From the IMG/VR virus record IMGVR_UViG_3300027525_000008, positions 1 to 45,140 of that record: a stretch of DNA of 45,140 nucleotides. One strand, written 5' to 3'. The DNA comes from a virus. Each line of letters starts with the position of its first letter. Within the stretch, counting starts at the first letter, position 1. This document shows positions 14,272-23,868 of the stretch, piece by piece. Position numbers and translations under genes: made by a program. Below the pieces are notes generated by a model, which was given only the letters and a program-made list of their open reading frames with translations, ran no database searches and was not told the origin of the DNA.

Positions 14272-14991
14272 ATGGCGTATAACCCATACAAAGACCAGCA
14301 ACCTGTAAATATCATTGATCCCAGTGGTCGATTGAGAGAGAGTGGAATACGAAAGTTTAACTTTCCGTATACGCCCACAGTTAGTAATATTATTAGTACA
14401 AATTATTCACAAGTTGCTACAACACATTCCAACTTTCAACAAGCATTTTTTGAATCTGCAAATAATGCATCTTTTTCCGTTACTGCTCCTATACTAATTG
14501 AGAATGAAGAGCAGGCATATTATATCTTGCAGGCATTAGACTTTTTTAGAGGTTCAATGAAAATGAGATTTGGTAAATTGGATAATGATAGAGGATTGCC
14601 ACCACCGGTTCTTAGATTTAATGCACACGGTATATTTCAAAATGTTCCTGTTGTATTAACTGATTTTACATACAACTTGGATGCTGAAGTATCTTATATC
14701 GAAATAGAAAATAAAAAGACTGGAGATCCAACTGTAGGCGGGGATCCCAGAGGCGAAATTTATGATGTGTTAAAAAGAATAGAACATAGACCTGTAGAAG
14801 ATGGTGCTATGACTGCTGAAGGAAGACTAGGTTCAGCAACCACTAATACATCAAACGAAACAATTAGAATGCCAGTAAATGGTACATTTGTATTCTCATT
14901 ATTGGCTACATATTCTCCTAAAAGTATAAGAGAAAACTTTACATTAGATGAATATCTAAGAGGAAATTTGAGAGGTAAAGGTTATGTATGA
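14272..14991 (+). CDS. Baseplate tail-tube cap/initiator protein, gp48/gp54-like
   Basis: A 239-residue protein. The C-terminal half has the tail-tube-like pattern shared by T4 gp48 and gp54: PPPVLRFNAHGIFQNVPVVL followed by TDFTYNLDAEVSYIE, i.e. a hydrophobic strand, a loop, and an aromatic-rich strand ending in V-x-Y-I-E. These two T4 proteins sit on top of the baseplate hub and start tail tube polymerisation. The first gene of a plus-strand baseplate block, it is preceded by AGGAGA and a late promoter and overlaps gene 53 by 8 nt. It is shorter than gp48 (364) or gp54 (320), and I cannot decide which of the two it replaces. It ends TGA followed at once by TAA. Confidence 0.72.
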   Translation: MAYNPYKDQQPVNIIDPSGRLRESGIRKFNFPYTPTVSNIISTNYSQVATTHSNFQQAFFESANNASFSVTAPILIENEEQAYYILQALDFFRGSMKMRFGKLDNDRGLPPPVLRFNAHGIFQNVPVVLTDFTYNLDAEVSYIEIENKKTGDPTVGGDPRGEIYDVLKRIEHRPVEDGAMTAEGRLGSATTNTSNETIRMPVNGTFVFSLLATYSPKSIRENFTLDEYLRGNLRGKGYV

Positions 14992-15274
14992 TAACAGATC
15001 ACCATGGAGAAATACTCCAATACTATTTAATAAAATTTTAGATATACAAAAACCCAGATATATAATTAAAGATCCCATGGACATTGAGTATACAATCCCA
15101 CAAAGATTAGATAACAGACCTGACCTTCTAAGTTATGAGTCATATGGAACATCTAAATACTGGTGGATATTTGCACTACGTAATCCAGATGTCATCCAAG
15201 ACCCAATAAACGATTTTACTCCTGGTAAAGTTATACGTATTCCTAAAAAAACTAATATAGATAGAATGGGCTAA
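14984..15274 (+). CDS. 53: Baseplate wedge protein gp53-like
   Basis: A 96-residue protein with the gp53/LysM-like signature: RPDLLSYESYGTSKYWWIFA followed by LRNPDVIQDPINDFTPGKVI and a final RIPK. In T4, gp53 (196 residues) joins wedge to hub at the last step of wedge assembly; marine T4-like phages often have this shorter form. It overlaps the upstream gp48/54-like gene by 8 nt and the next gene begins 2 nt after its stop, so it is translationally coupled to both. Confidence 0.88.
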   Translation: MYDNRSPWRNTPILFNKILDIQKPRYIIKDPMDIEYTIPQRLDNRPDLLSYESYGTSKYWWIFALRNPDVIQDPINDFTPGKVIRIPKKTNIDRMG

Positions 15275-15276
15275 AA

Positions 15277-18200
15277 ATGTCTACTATACCCAGAAATCAA
15301 AGAAACAATAATCCCGGTAATATCAGGCTTGGCGGAAGCAATTGGGACGGTTCTGTGACAGGCAATGACACTGAATTTGTGACGTTTGCTACTCCTGAAA
15401 TGGGAGTTCGTGCAATGGTTAAGACATTGCATACCTATCAAGACAGATATAATCTATCTAGTATAAGAGAAATAATATCACGATGGGCACCATACGGAGA
15501 AAATGATACTGGTGGATATATTGATTTTGTTTCTAAAAGCATGGGAGTAGACCCAGACCTAACTCTTGAATTAAAGAAAGATCCTGTGACTACTAAAAAA
15601 CTTGTAAGCGCAATGATACAAAAAGAGGGAGGTAATGGATCCTCTAACTATTTTAAAAATTCTATCACTAAAGGTATTAACTTAGCAAACACAACAAGTG
15701 GTGCACCAGTAACAGTTGCAACTATCACAAAACATGAAAATACTAATTCAGACAAAAGATTTGATGGCGTCCCCACACCAAGAGGTGTCCCAGATTCTCC
15801 TAGATTATCTGATATACTATCGTTAGATACTTCATCAAATCGTGGATATTTAAGTTCAATTATAAAGCACACATCAAACAACTTGCCTATTCAAACTATT
15901 GATCCACTACCCAATGTTTACATAGGTGGAGGCGTTACGCCATATGAACAGGAATATTCTAATCTAATTAAAACAGACACAAAAAGAAGTGAATTACCAC
16001 AATTAAAAAAAGAGAATGGCTTTTTTAGCGCAAGTGATTTCTCTACATTAAAGGAAGTGGTGAACGCTGCAGAAGAACAAGAACTATTTTGGTATAATGA
16101 ACTTGATAATTATGAAAATTATTCATATCATATAGAACTGTTTATTGTTCCAAAAGATGATGCAACTGCGTTTCATGAATTTAATCGTGATTCTTTTGAA
16201 AAAACTATATCAGGTGGATGGCCTACAAAAGATATTGATAAAGTAACTATTGCACAATCAGCAACATCTACTGAATTCAATATTGATAACTTAACTTTGG
16301 AGAATTTAGGTACAGGTGATGGGAATATTGCTAAAATGGTGGGTATAGATTCACATCTTGCCTTTGATATCATTCAAATCGGAAATACTGATCTAAATGA
16401 TACATTGCACACATTTGCTAATCTTATGGGATATTCAGATATTGGCACTGCGGTATATTTTATTAAAATTTCATATAAAGGATATGACAACGACAATCCT
16501 AAAAACTCAACGGAGTTACCAATTGTAAAAGTTATTCCATTTTTAATTACAAGTTATAACCAGATTAGCACTACCACAAATTCTACTGGAACTACAACTA
16601 GTTTAACTGGCACTGCGGTAAATTATATTGCATCAACTCATGTTATTAATACTACAAAACATGACTTGACGTTTGATATCAAACCCACATTAAATGAAAC
16701 ATTAAATTCTTTTGTTACAGAGTTAAACAAAACTGCATACTTGGGTACTGGTTATGATGAATCTCAAACTGGATATTTTAATAGTTATAATATTGAATTC
16801 AGTGCAAATTTCAAAGAGAGATTTGCAGAATCTAAAATGAATAATGAACTTGCAAATAAAAGTTCTGCAAGTAATGAAATTGGAAGCCGTAGTGCTAATG
16901 GTTTAAATATTGCACAGCAAATTGGACAATCAACCGCTGGAGTTAGTATTGTACATCTGTTATACGATATTTGCATACAATCATCAAAAGTCAAAGATGA
17001 ACTTTTAATCAAAAATCCAGGTTTCTCATATGCAGTTCGAATTATACCCAAAGTTGTCCAAAAAGAATTCAATCTTATTACAAATAAATCTGCTTACGAT
17101 ATTACATATCACATAACTATGCATCGTGAAATAATAATTCAGGATGTTGTAGATCAGGGTATAAAAATTTCTGAAACACGAAAATTACTATCTGAAATAT
17201 TTGATAAAGGTAGATGTAGAAAATTATATAACTACGAATATACAGGTCTTAATGACCAAATCCTGGATTTGACAGTATCATTAGACAGACAACTTGTTAA
17301 AAGTTACGGTGCACCGGGCGATGAGTATTCATGGAATAGATTCTTAAAGGGTGATACTGATTTATCTAAGCTACTTACAGAAGAACAGTTCGCAAAATAT
17401 CGTGAAGTAACTGGTCTTACAGATAAACTTGATAATAAACTAAAAAGACAGAGTACCGACTTAGAACAAAAAAGATCAGACTTACTAAGTAAACAAGAGG
17501 AACTATTTGACCGAACCCGTAATGGAATGATTGCTGCAGAAAATAGCGATGTTACGTCTTCAGACGGAGCGAGATCAGTTACACAAAGATATCAGAACTT
17601 AGATTCATTTGAAGATATGGCTGAGTTACAAAGATTGGACCCAGATTTATTTAACACAGTTCAGCGGGCAATACAGGCAGATAACATCCAAAGAAATGTT
17701 GGATTTTTGGGTGAAAGCATTGAAAAAGGCGACCGTGATATTGAAACGACTAAATCAAGTATTAGTAACAATAAAAAACAATTAGAAAAACTTGACAATA
17801 TTATAAAAGCAAAACTGGGTGTTGAAATTAATGAAAAGATACTACCAGAACTAGAAAAATTTAACAAAAATATTCGCTCTAATTTATTAAAACCAATAAA
17901 TGGAATATCTCTTGCAGAAGAATTAGGGGCTGATTTACTCGCAGACTCAAATAAATTGTCTGACACTGAATTTGCATCCATGATGGATGCAATCGCACTT
18001 AATAGTATTACATTTGAACGTGACATACTGTCTAACATGCGTAATGGAACACCTATTTCATCTTTTAGTTCAACTGACCAGAGTAACGTATCGTTAGCAC
18101 GAAGTAAATTCAATGAATCTCTTAATGCTGATCTAAGTATGCAGCGCCTTGAAATGACTATTAAAGGTGATCCATTTTGGGTAGAATATTACGTGACAGA

Positions 18201-20337
18201 AAAAACACAAGAAGCAAAGTTTGGTACAAATAATAGCATGGATGATACTAGAGGACATAATGCAAATGTTAATGGTACAAATTACATGATGTTAGTTGTT
18301 AATAAAGCGGATGGTGTAGACGAATTTGACAATATAAAAATTGATAGTTTAGATATATTCTTATACATGGTTAAAAAAATAAAAAGTACGTTCAGTCAAG
18401 GACAATTTACACAAAGTTTACAATGCATCAGACAGCCCATACCTTCAAACTTTAAATCAACAACAGTTTTTAAAGGAACAGTGGAAGGTGATGTGTTTGG
18501 TTTTGGGCCCGGTGGTGAGTTCGATGGATTCGGTGGAAGTGGGAGAGGCAGTGATGTTGGCAGTGATGTTGGCAGTGATGTTGGCAGTGATATTACAGGT
18601 ACCGCACCTGCAGGCCCTGGAGTTGGCAGAGGTGGCGCATTGGATCCTAGGATTGTTGCTGAAAACAGTTTCAACAGAATATCGGGTGGGTTATCTACAC
18701 TTGCTACTGCTATATCTGAATCTTCTTTGCCATCTGCTGACCAGGCATCTAGGCTTTCATCATTATTGAATGAAGCAAAAATGGCTAGTAGCTTTGGTTC
18801 CACTAGTGCAACAACCGCTATTGTAAATGTAAAATCATTGATGCAAGATACCTTTGGTACCCCCCAAGAGGCAAGTTTAATTTTACAAGAGTTAACTGAT
18901 GATGGAGAAATAGTATCACCAGAATTAATAGCAATGTTAAATACACAAGTGTATGATGGAGAAACTATTACCAATCCCACTGGGGTTAATGCAGCAGCAG
19001 TCCTTGAAGTTATGTCAGAGATTACAAATATTAATAATTTAAATACTAGTAGTGTCGATGAAATAGCATTGAATGTACCAGAATATATGACCCCAGTTGT
19101 CGATACTAGAACTACAAATACTACTCCTCCTACAGGCCTTGAGTTGTCAAATTCCAACATGATGTTAGATGGTTCACTTCCATTAGAGTCAACTGAAACA
19201 TATTCTGATCCTGGAAATCCAGTTGTCGAGACTAATTTAGAACAATTAGAAGCATTGGACTTGCCTGATGAAGTAGTGAGTGGTTATAAAGATGCATTGA
19301 AAACTAAGAATGGAATAAAGGTAAGAAAATATATAGATAGTCTACCAGAAGACCAAGCAGAATTATTAAAGTCTATTGATAATCCTTATACTGTTAAAAC
19401 ACTTCCATATGACGCACCAACTATTGAAACGATAGCAGCAACTCCTTTGAAAACACCCAGAGAATCAATAATGCAAGCAAGAATAGTAGATGCACAAACT
19501 CAGATGCTTGCAGAAGCAGGTGGAGGTTATAATGACTTATCAGACGATGAAAAGATTCATTATGACAATTTAAGTGATGCGTATGATGCTATTGATGAAG
19601 CTGCACAATTAGATCCTATCCGTAGTGAATCAAAATTAATTAAGATCAATGATGAATTAGATAAATCAATTAGAATATATAATGATAAATTATCTGGCGG
19701 TGATGATGATTGGAATTGGAATGATGAAGAAGAAGAAACAAAACAAGAAGAATTGGATCAAGCAAAAGATAATGTAGCAGATTTATCTATTGATTCAGTT
19801 CAACCTGGTGCCAAAGAGGTTAGAGTAAATGATGATGGTTCGACCAGTATAATTTTAGATACAACTCTACCGACTACGCCCAGTGAGGGATATACATTGC
19901 CTATTAATACTATTATTAATTCAACAGACGATGGATTTGTTCCAACTGATAGCCATATTGCACAGTTTGAGGAAGCACAACTAACACTTAGTAAACTGAC
20001 TGGACGAACCGAAGAGGTTGAAATTACAGTGGTACGACCTGATGGTTCATCTTACCCTGGTTGGGGAGTAAGTGTAAGACCAGATCCTGCATTACTTGAA
20101 GAATATGGTTTTGATAGTGGGGTATTCACAGAAGGTGAAACTGTAAGTGAAGATGACCCTAGATTTACTTATATGACTGTGCGTGATTTGGAAAAGATAA
20201 AACAAAGAGTTGCTGATAATTATCCGTTGGTTGCACTACTGAACGAATTAGATGAAAATGAGTTATCACCAGAAACTAAAAAGACGAAAATAGGAATTAA
20301 TATTAACCCGTTTATAATTATCGAAGGTAACGAATAA
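15277..20337 (+). CDS. Giant baseplate hub protein with N-terminal peptidoglycan-hydrolase-like domain
   Basis: 1686 residues. The first roughly 135 contain RNQRNNNPGNIR, GSNWDG and FVTFATPEMGVRAMVKTL, the pattern of virion-associated lysozyme-like/transglycosylase domains of the NNPGN type. Residues about 230-700 form an alternating beta-rich structural region. Residues about 705-860 are long charged helices (LKRQSTDLEQKRSDLLSKQE). A Gly-rich linker follows near residue 1080, containing GSDV repeats, and then a helical, acidic C-terminal third. Its position between gene 53 and the gp5-like spike resembles the large VrlC-type structural protein of marine T4-like phages, and it may include the gp27-equivalent hub, which is otherwise missing from the window. 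Which residues cut peptidoglycan, if any, is not clear. The 254-residue minus-strand frame inside it is a shadow. Confidence 0.75.
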   Translation: MSTIPRNQRNNNPGNIRLGGSNWDGSVTGNDTEFVTFATPEMGVRAMVKTLHTYQDRYNLSSIREIISRWAPYGENDTGGYIDFVSKSMGVDPDLTLELKKDPVTTKKLVSAMIQKEGGNGSSNYFKNSITKGINLANTTSGAPVTVATITKHENTNSDKRFDGVPTPRGVPDSPRLSDILSLDTSSNRGYLSSIIKHTSNNLPIQTIDPLPNVYIGGGVTPYEQEYSNLIKTDTKRSELPQLKKENGFFSASDFSTLKEVVNAAEEQELFWYNELDNYENYSYHIELFIVPKDDATAFHEFNRDSFEKTISGGWPTKDIDKVTIAQSATSTEFNIDNLTLENLGTGDGNIAKMVGIDSHLAFDIIQIGNTDLNDTLHTFANLMGYSDIGTAVYFIKISYKGYDNDNPKNSTELPIVKVIPFLITSYNQISTTTNSTGTTTSLTGTAVNYIASTHVINTTKHDLTFDIKPTLNETLNSFVTELNKTAYLGTGYDESQTGYFNSYNIEFSANFKERFAESKMNNELANKSSASNEIGSRSANGLNIAQQIGQSTAGVSIVHLLYDICIQSSKVKDELLIKNPGFSYAVRIIPKVVQKEFNLITNKSAYDITYHITMHREIIIQDVVDQGIKISETRKLLSEIFDKGRCRKLYNYEYTGLNDQILDLTVSLDRQLVKSYGAPGDEYSWNRFLKGDTDLSKLLTEEQFAKYREVTGLTDKLDNKLKRQSTDLEQKRSDLLSKQEELFDRTRNGMIAAENSDVTSSDGARSVTQRYQNLDSFEDMAELQRLDPDLFNTVQRAIQADNIQRNVGFLGESIEKGDRDIETTKSSISNNKKQLEKLDNIIKAKLGVEINEKILPELEKFNKNIRSNLLKPINGISLAEELGADLLADSNKLSDTEFASMMDAIALNSITFERDILSNMRNGTPISSFSSTDQSNVSLARSKFNESLNADLSMQRLEMTIKGDPFWVEYYVTEKTQEAKFGTNNSMDDTRGHNANVNGTNYMMLVVNKADGVDEFDNIKIDSLDIFLYMVKKIKSTFSQGQFTQSLQCIRQPIPSNFKSTTVFKGTVEGDVFGFGPGGEFDGFGGSGRGSDVGSDVGSDVGSDITGTAPAGPGVGRGGALDPRIVAENSFNRISGGLSTLATAISESSLPSADQASRLSSLLNEAKMASSFGSTSATTAIVNVKSLMQDTFGTPQEASLILQELTDDGEIVSPELIAMLNTQVYDGETITNPTGVNAAAVLEVMSEITNINNLNTSSVDEIALNVPEYMTPVVDTRTTNTTPPTGLELSNSNMMLDGSLPLESTETYSDPGNPVVETNLEQLEALDLPDEVVSGYKDALKTKNGIKVRKYIDSLPEDQAELLKSIDNPYTVKTLPYDAPTIETIAATPLKTPRESIMQARIVDAQTQMLAEAGGGYNDLSDDEKIHYDNLSDAYDAIDEAAQLDPIRSESKLIKINDELDKSIRIYNDKLSGGDDDWNWNDEEEETKQEELDQAKDNVADLSIDSVQPGAKEVRVNDDGSTSIILDTTLPTTPSEGYTLPINTIINSTDDGFVPTDSHIAQFEEAQLTLSKLTGRTEEVEITVVRPDGSSYPGWGVSVRPDPALLEEYGFDSGVFTEGETVSEDDPRFTYMTVRDLEKIKQRVADNYPLVALLNELDENELSPETKKTKIGININPFIIIEGNE
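18547..18592 (+). repeat. 12-bp in-frame tandem repeat (about 3.8 copies)
   Basis: GGCAGTGATGTT is repeated head to tail three times plus a partial fourth copy, encoding a GSDV repeat in the Gly-rich linker of the giant hub protein. Copies are identical, which suggests recent slippage and probable length variation between isolates. Confidence 0.9.
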
Positions 20338-20339
20338 AA

Positions 20340-22367
20340 ATGTTAAAAGATGAGAATTTAAATAATTTAGCAGGCGCATTACAAAAAGATAAACAATCAA
20401 ATCTTAATCCCGTAATGAAGAATATACAAAGTGGTATATACCATGCTATTACTGTTCCAGGTATAGATCCTGAGGGCAGAGGTAGATTGGCTGCATATGT
20501 TCCTAAATTGGGTGGCAATCCAAATAATCCTTTATATTTTCAGTATGCGTCTCCGTTTGCGGGTTCAAATACTATGGGAAGTTATGGGTTACACGCTGTT
20601 CCACCATCAGATTATGTTACTATACTTGTGTTCTTTGCTGACAATGGAGAATTAAGTGAAGGGTATTGGTTTTCTGTTGCTCAGGAAGTACCAGATATTG
20701 CTGCAGGTGGTGCATCAGGTCCTCCCAAAGTAGATGGTACAGGTCAAGGTGAAGGCGTATTTAAGGATCAGCCCAGCGCAAAAATAAATAAAACTGAACT
20801 GTCAGATTCGCAAGGCGCTGATACATCATCGGTTAGTGTTACGCCAGAATCTTTAGAAGTTGCTACTGATGTTAAGGACAGTGGATTAACTCCTAAATTA
20901 GATGGTAAAGACGGATTAATAAAAGTTGTTGAAGATGGCGAAGACCCTGCAGACGAGGTAACTAGTGGTAGAAATCAACGTAACGCATCTAACAACAGAA
21001 ATGATCCACGTGGTAGAGACCAGATACCAGCAAATCATCCTAGAAATATTAATACTGCGACACAGGGCATATATGCTGATGGAGTACGAGGACAAACAAC
21101 TGCCTCGCCATTACGTAATGCAAGTTATAAAAAACCTAAACCAAATACAGTATATGGTTTAAAAACGCCAGGATCAACAGTTCTTACGATGGATGATGGC
21201 AGTGTAGATGATGATGGTTTCGTGCATCCAAATCAAATACGACTACAAACAGGATCGGGCGCAAGTGTTATCTTAGATGGGACAAATGATTTAATCTATT
21301 TGATTAATAGTACAGGTTCAGGTTGGATAGAAATTGGTTCTGGTGGCGAAGTAATGATATATGCTCAGGGTTCTATGAGTATGAGAACAGAAAAAGATTT
21401 TAACTTACGTGCAGATCAAAATATTAATATAGAGGCTGCTGAAAAAATAAACATTAAATCTGGTGACGATATTCAAGTAAATAGCGGAGACCAGATACAT
21501 TTAAAAAGTGAAGGCTCTCAGTTCTATGATAGTGCTGGTAGTAATCATACTAAAGTTGGTAGTAATATGTATATTTCAACTGGTGGTCTATTACATTTGA
21601 ATGGACCACAGGCAGCAATGTCACCGGGAATTAATACAGTATCTCATAATGATATTCAAAATTTAGAATCTACTAAAATAGAAGAAAGCATTTTATCTAC
21701 TATGGTATCACACGAACCAATGATAAGAAAAAAACCTGCGCCTGCCAACACAAGTTCAAGTTCAGATGAAAGTGATACTGTAAATGGCGGTAATATACCT
21801 GCGACTGCTGCAGATCCCAATAGTGTTGCTACAAATGATAGTACCGTAGATCCCGATGAACAAAAAGTAAATGATGAAGCAATACAGGATCAAGTTGGTA
21901 ATGGAAGTGGAAACGTTACATATGTTGGAGACTTTAGTGGAAGAACACGCAACAAAGTTATTAGAAATGATTTGTTTAGTATACTAGAACAAGCAGCAAG
22001 TTCTGCAAGTGTTGATGTAGTTATATTCTCGGGTGGACAGGATCCAAAAGGTCCTGGTGCACGGCGTACAGGCAGTACAAGACATGATAATGGTTTTGCC
22101 GCTGATGTTTGGTTGTATAGTGGAGCAGGTAAGTTAAGTTCACGATCAAGTGCTGATATACCAATAATAAAGAAATTTGTTAAAGCGTGTTTTGATTCAG
22201 GTGCAAATGCAGTTGGTGTTGGTCCAGGTTATATGAATGATGTTGGGGTACACGTTGATATAGCAACATATAAATCTGATTCTGGCGTATGGGGATCAAC
22301 ACATTCGGTTGGGTCTGCTTCTAGTTGGTTAGTTGCTGCAAGAGATGAAAGTAATTGGAGAGCATAA
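20340..22367 (+). CDS. 5: Baseplate central spike gp5-like, with C-terminal M15-type peptidase domain
   Basis: 675 residues. The N-terminus (residues about 30-125) has the gp5/VgrG OB-fold pattern (YHAITVPGIDPEGRGRLAAY; PPSDYVTILVFFADNGE). Residues about 300-435 form the triple-stranded beta-helix of repeated short strands (IEIGSGGEVMIYAQGSMSMR; INIKSGDDIQVNSGDQIHLK). After a Ser/Asp-rich linker, residues about 525-665 contain TRHDNGFAADVW (H582, D589) and GVHVDI (H638, D640), the zinc ligands of M15 (VanY/D-Ala-D-Ala peptidase-like) enzymes. T4 gp5 instead carries a lysozyme domain between OB-fold and helix; this protein has none there. The tail tip would therefore open the wall by cutting peptide cross-links. 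The gene starts 2 nt after the hub gene stop. Confidence 0.88.
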   Translation: MLKDENLNNLAGALQKDKQSNLNPVMKNIQSGIYHAITVPGIDPEGRGRLAAYVPKLGGNPNNPLYFQYASPFAGSNTMGSYGLHAVPPSDYVTILVFFADNGELSEGYWFSVAQEVPDIAAGGASGPPKVDGTGQGEGVFKDQPSAKINKTELSDSQGADTSSVSVTPESLEVATDVKDSGLTPKLDGKDGLIKVVEDGEDPADEVTSGRNQRNASNNRNDPRGRDQIPANHPRNINTATQGIYADGVRGQTTASPLRNASYKKPKPNTVYGLKTPGSTVLTMDDGSVDDDGFVHPNQIRLQTGSGASVILDGTNDLIYLINSTGSGWIEIGSGGEVMIYAQGSMSMRTEKDFNLRADQNINIEAAEKINIKSGDDIQVNSGDQIHLKSEGSQFYDSAGSNHTKVGSNMYISTGGLLHLNGPQAAMSPGINTVSHNDIQNLESTKIEESILSTMVSHEPMIRKKPAPANTSSSSDESDTVNGGNIPATAADPNSVATNDSTVDPDEQKVNDEAIQDQVGNGSGNVTYVGDFSGRTRNKVIRNDLFSILEQAASSASVDVVIFSGGQDPKGPGARRTGSTRHDNGFAADVWLYSGAGKLSSRSSADIPIIKKFVKACFDSGANAVGVGPGYMNDVGVHVDIATYKSDSGVWGSTHSVGSASSWLVAARDESNWRA

Positions 22368-22368
22368 A

Positions 22369-23007
22369 ATGATTTACGATAAGAGAAAAGGATCGCTTTT
22401 AAATTATATTCAATTACCATTACATACTATAACTCCATACGGTACATATCTGGGAACTGGATACGATACTGACGGTAATCCCACGTATATACTATCGTAT
22501 ACACGTGTTACATCATTTGCAGTGAATAAACTTATATTTTCTAATTTAAGTAAGAATACTATTATTAATGATGTTATTCCTACACTGGAAATAAAAAATG
22601 GTATTATAGGTTATAATTATCAGATACCTGATGTAGAATTTAGATATGGTTATATTACATCTTCTTCCAAAAGAGTTTCAATTGAAAGCCAAAAAATAAC
22701 AAAACAATCAGCGCAGATAATTTTAGAAAAACAATTACGTGCTATTGGAAATGTATTAGAACAATTTATTACACAACCGTTAGGTCAACCACAATATGAT
22801 GCGTTACTTCATTATTTTTATTATGAAGGTGTAGACAAAATACCCAATCATAATATTATTAATTTAATTAATAATGAAAAATGGTTTGATATAACAGATG
22901 AAATACAGAGTAACATTAAAAGAAAAAACGGCAAAGTCGATGAACGACTTGCCGCTTTAAGAATTGAGACTGCTAAGATGTGGAGTTATGTTCCCGGCTT
23001 TAGTTAA
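22369..23007 (+). CDS. GH24 (T4 lysozyme)-fold protein, probably structural or degenerate
   Basis: 212 residues from ATG 22369 ([14 protein letters not shown]), which follows the gp5-like stop directly; an in-frame upstream ATG at 22333 lies inside gene 5 and is less likely. The C-terminal two thirds follows the phage lysozyme pattern: helices up to [20 protein letters not shown] (family TQ-x-QFDALVSFAFNVG), a short [15 protein letters not shown] and the [13 protein letters not shown] end (family RRxAExxLW). The usual N-terminal catalytic Glu and the TIGYGHT segment are not recognisable; instead there is a Tyr/Thr/Gly-rich stretch. It may be an inactive baseplate lysozyme-fold protein, or active through other residues. 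Its stop overlaps that of clpP on the opposite strand. Confidence 0.6.
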   Translation: MIYDKRKGSLLNYIQLPLHTITPYGTYLGTGYDTDGNPTYILSYTRVTSFAVNKLIFSNLSKNTIINDVIPTLEIKNGIIGYNYQIPDVEFRYGYITSSSKRVSIESQKITKQSAQIILEKQLRAIGNVLEQFITQPLGQPQYDALLHYFYYEGVDKIPNHNIINLINNEKWFDITDEIQSNIKRKNGKVDERLAALRIETAKMWSYVPGFS

Positions 23008-23600
23008 ACGGGTCTATGATCTATAACTTGGTCTACCAAACCATATGCTAGTGCTTCTCGTGGATCCATGAAATTATCACGTTCCATTGCTGCAAGCATT
23101 TCATCTAGTGTTTTTCCAGCACTATTGTGTTTAACATAAATTTCAGTCAGTGAACGTTTCATCTTCAAAATTTCTTTGACTTGAATTTCCATATCAGTTG
23201 CTTGTCCGCCAGCCCCACCACTTGGTTGGTGGATCATATGTCTTGCATTGGGCAGGATATATCTTTTTCCTGCTGCTCCTGCTGTTGCTAACAGTGACCC
23301 CATTGAACACGCTTGTCCCATTACAGTCGTACTGACATCTGGCTTAATAAATTGCATAGTATCATATATTGCCATACCAGCGGTTACTGCGCCACCCGGA
23401 GAGTTAATATAAAAATGGATATCTTTTTCTGGATTTTCACTTTCTAAAAATAGAAATTGTGCACATAGTAAGTCTGCTTGATAATCATTGACTTCTCCTG
23501 TTAAGAACAGTACACGTTCTTTAAGAAGCCGAGAGAAGATATCATAACTTCGTTCACCATTAGCAGATTGGTCTACAACCATTGGTACTAGAGTTGGCAT
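23004..23600 (-). CDS. clpP: ATP-dependent Clp protease proteolytic subunit ClpP
   Basis: 198 residues, full length for bacterial ClpP. The catalytic triad is intact: S99 in [11 protein letters not shown]124 in [10 protein letters not shown] and D175 in [26 protein letters not shown] is the family handle region. There is no N-terminal transit or signal sequence. ClpP forms a 14-mer chamber that needs a host ClpX or ClpA partner; a phage copy could alter host protein turnover or process phage proteins. Phage clpP is known in marine T4-like phages. It faces the plus-strand baseplate genes: its stop codon (23006-23004) overlaps the lysozyme-like stop. A small gene lies 3 nt upstream and a sigma70-like promoter serves both. 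Confidence 0.95.
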   Translation of the reverse strand: MPTLVPMVVDQSANGERSYDIFSRLLKERVLFLTGEVNDYQADLLCAQFLFLESENPEKDIHFYINSPGGAVTAGMAIYDTMQFIKPDVSTTVMGQACSMGSLLATAGAAGKRYILPNARHMIHQPSGGAGGQATDMEIQVKEILKMKRSLTEIYVKHNSAGKTLDEMLAAMERDNFMDPREALAYGLVDQVIDHRPV

Positions 23601-23603
23601 TAA

Positions 23604-23807
23604 TTATTCCTTATTTGTTTTTGTAGATTCAAGTTTTCGTATTTCTTCTTTCAGTTCGGTAATTCGGTCATATGCAGCATACAAATTTTTCTGAAGTTCA
23701 TTTATTTCTAACTGAAACATTTCTTCTGTAGTTATTATTTGCATTGGTAATACTCCATTACTTTTCTGAAAAGGTGCCAGTTGTATTATTTTATCTTTAT
23801 CCTTCAT
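23604..23807 (-). CDS. Small coiled-coil hypothetical protein upstream of clpP
   Basis: 67 residues. The C-terminal half (MFQLEINELQKNLYAAYDRI and on) is a charged heptad-like helix, likely a coiled coil. The N-terminal part is unremarkable and there is no known domain. It is 3 nt upstream of clpP and shares its promoter, with a GGAGTA-type ribosome-binding site. A substrate or adaptor role for ClpP is conceivable from co-expression alone; I do not recognise the family. Confidence 0.6.
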   Translation of the reverse strand: MKDKDKIIQLAPFQKSNGVLPMQIITTEEMFQLEINELQKNLYAAYDRITELKEEIRKLESTKTNKE

Positions 23808-23829
23808 TGATAATACTCCTAATATATTA

Positions 23830-23858
23830 ATATTATATTAAAAAATAGTGCTTGTCAA
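23830..23858 (-). promoter_or_regulatory. Sigma70-like promoter for the small gene and clpP
   Basis: On the minus strand: TTGACA (23858-23853), 17 bp, TAATAT (23835-23830); a TATAAT lies at 15-bp spacing in the same run. The -10 is about 23 bp from the ATG of the small gene. The -35 box lies inside the hairpin at 23847-23863. Confidence 0.7.
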
Positions 23859-23868
23859 GCACTTTTTT
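23847..23868 (+). terminator. Hairpin with T run, terminator of the central baseplate transcript
   Basis: AGTGCTT and AAGCACT form a 7-bp stem (8 bp if the loop is minimal) at 23847-23863, followed by TTTTTT on the plus strand. The only plus-strand transcript that could reach it is the one from 14248, after crossing clpP in antisense. It overlaps the clpP -35 box and abuts the next late promoter. Confidence 0.65.

Noticed and set aside
18396-19160. Minus-strand 254-codon Pro/Ser-rich frame
   Set aside because: It lies entirely within the giant hub gene, has no ribosome-binding site or promoter, and its low-complexity content mirrors the GSDV repeats and Gly-rich linker.
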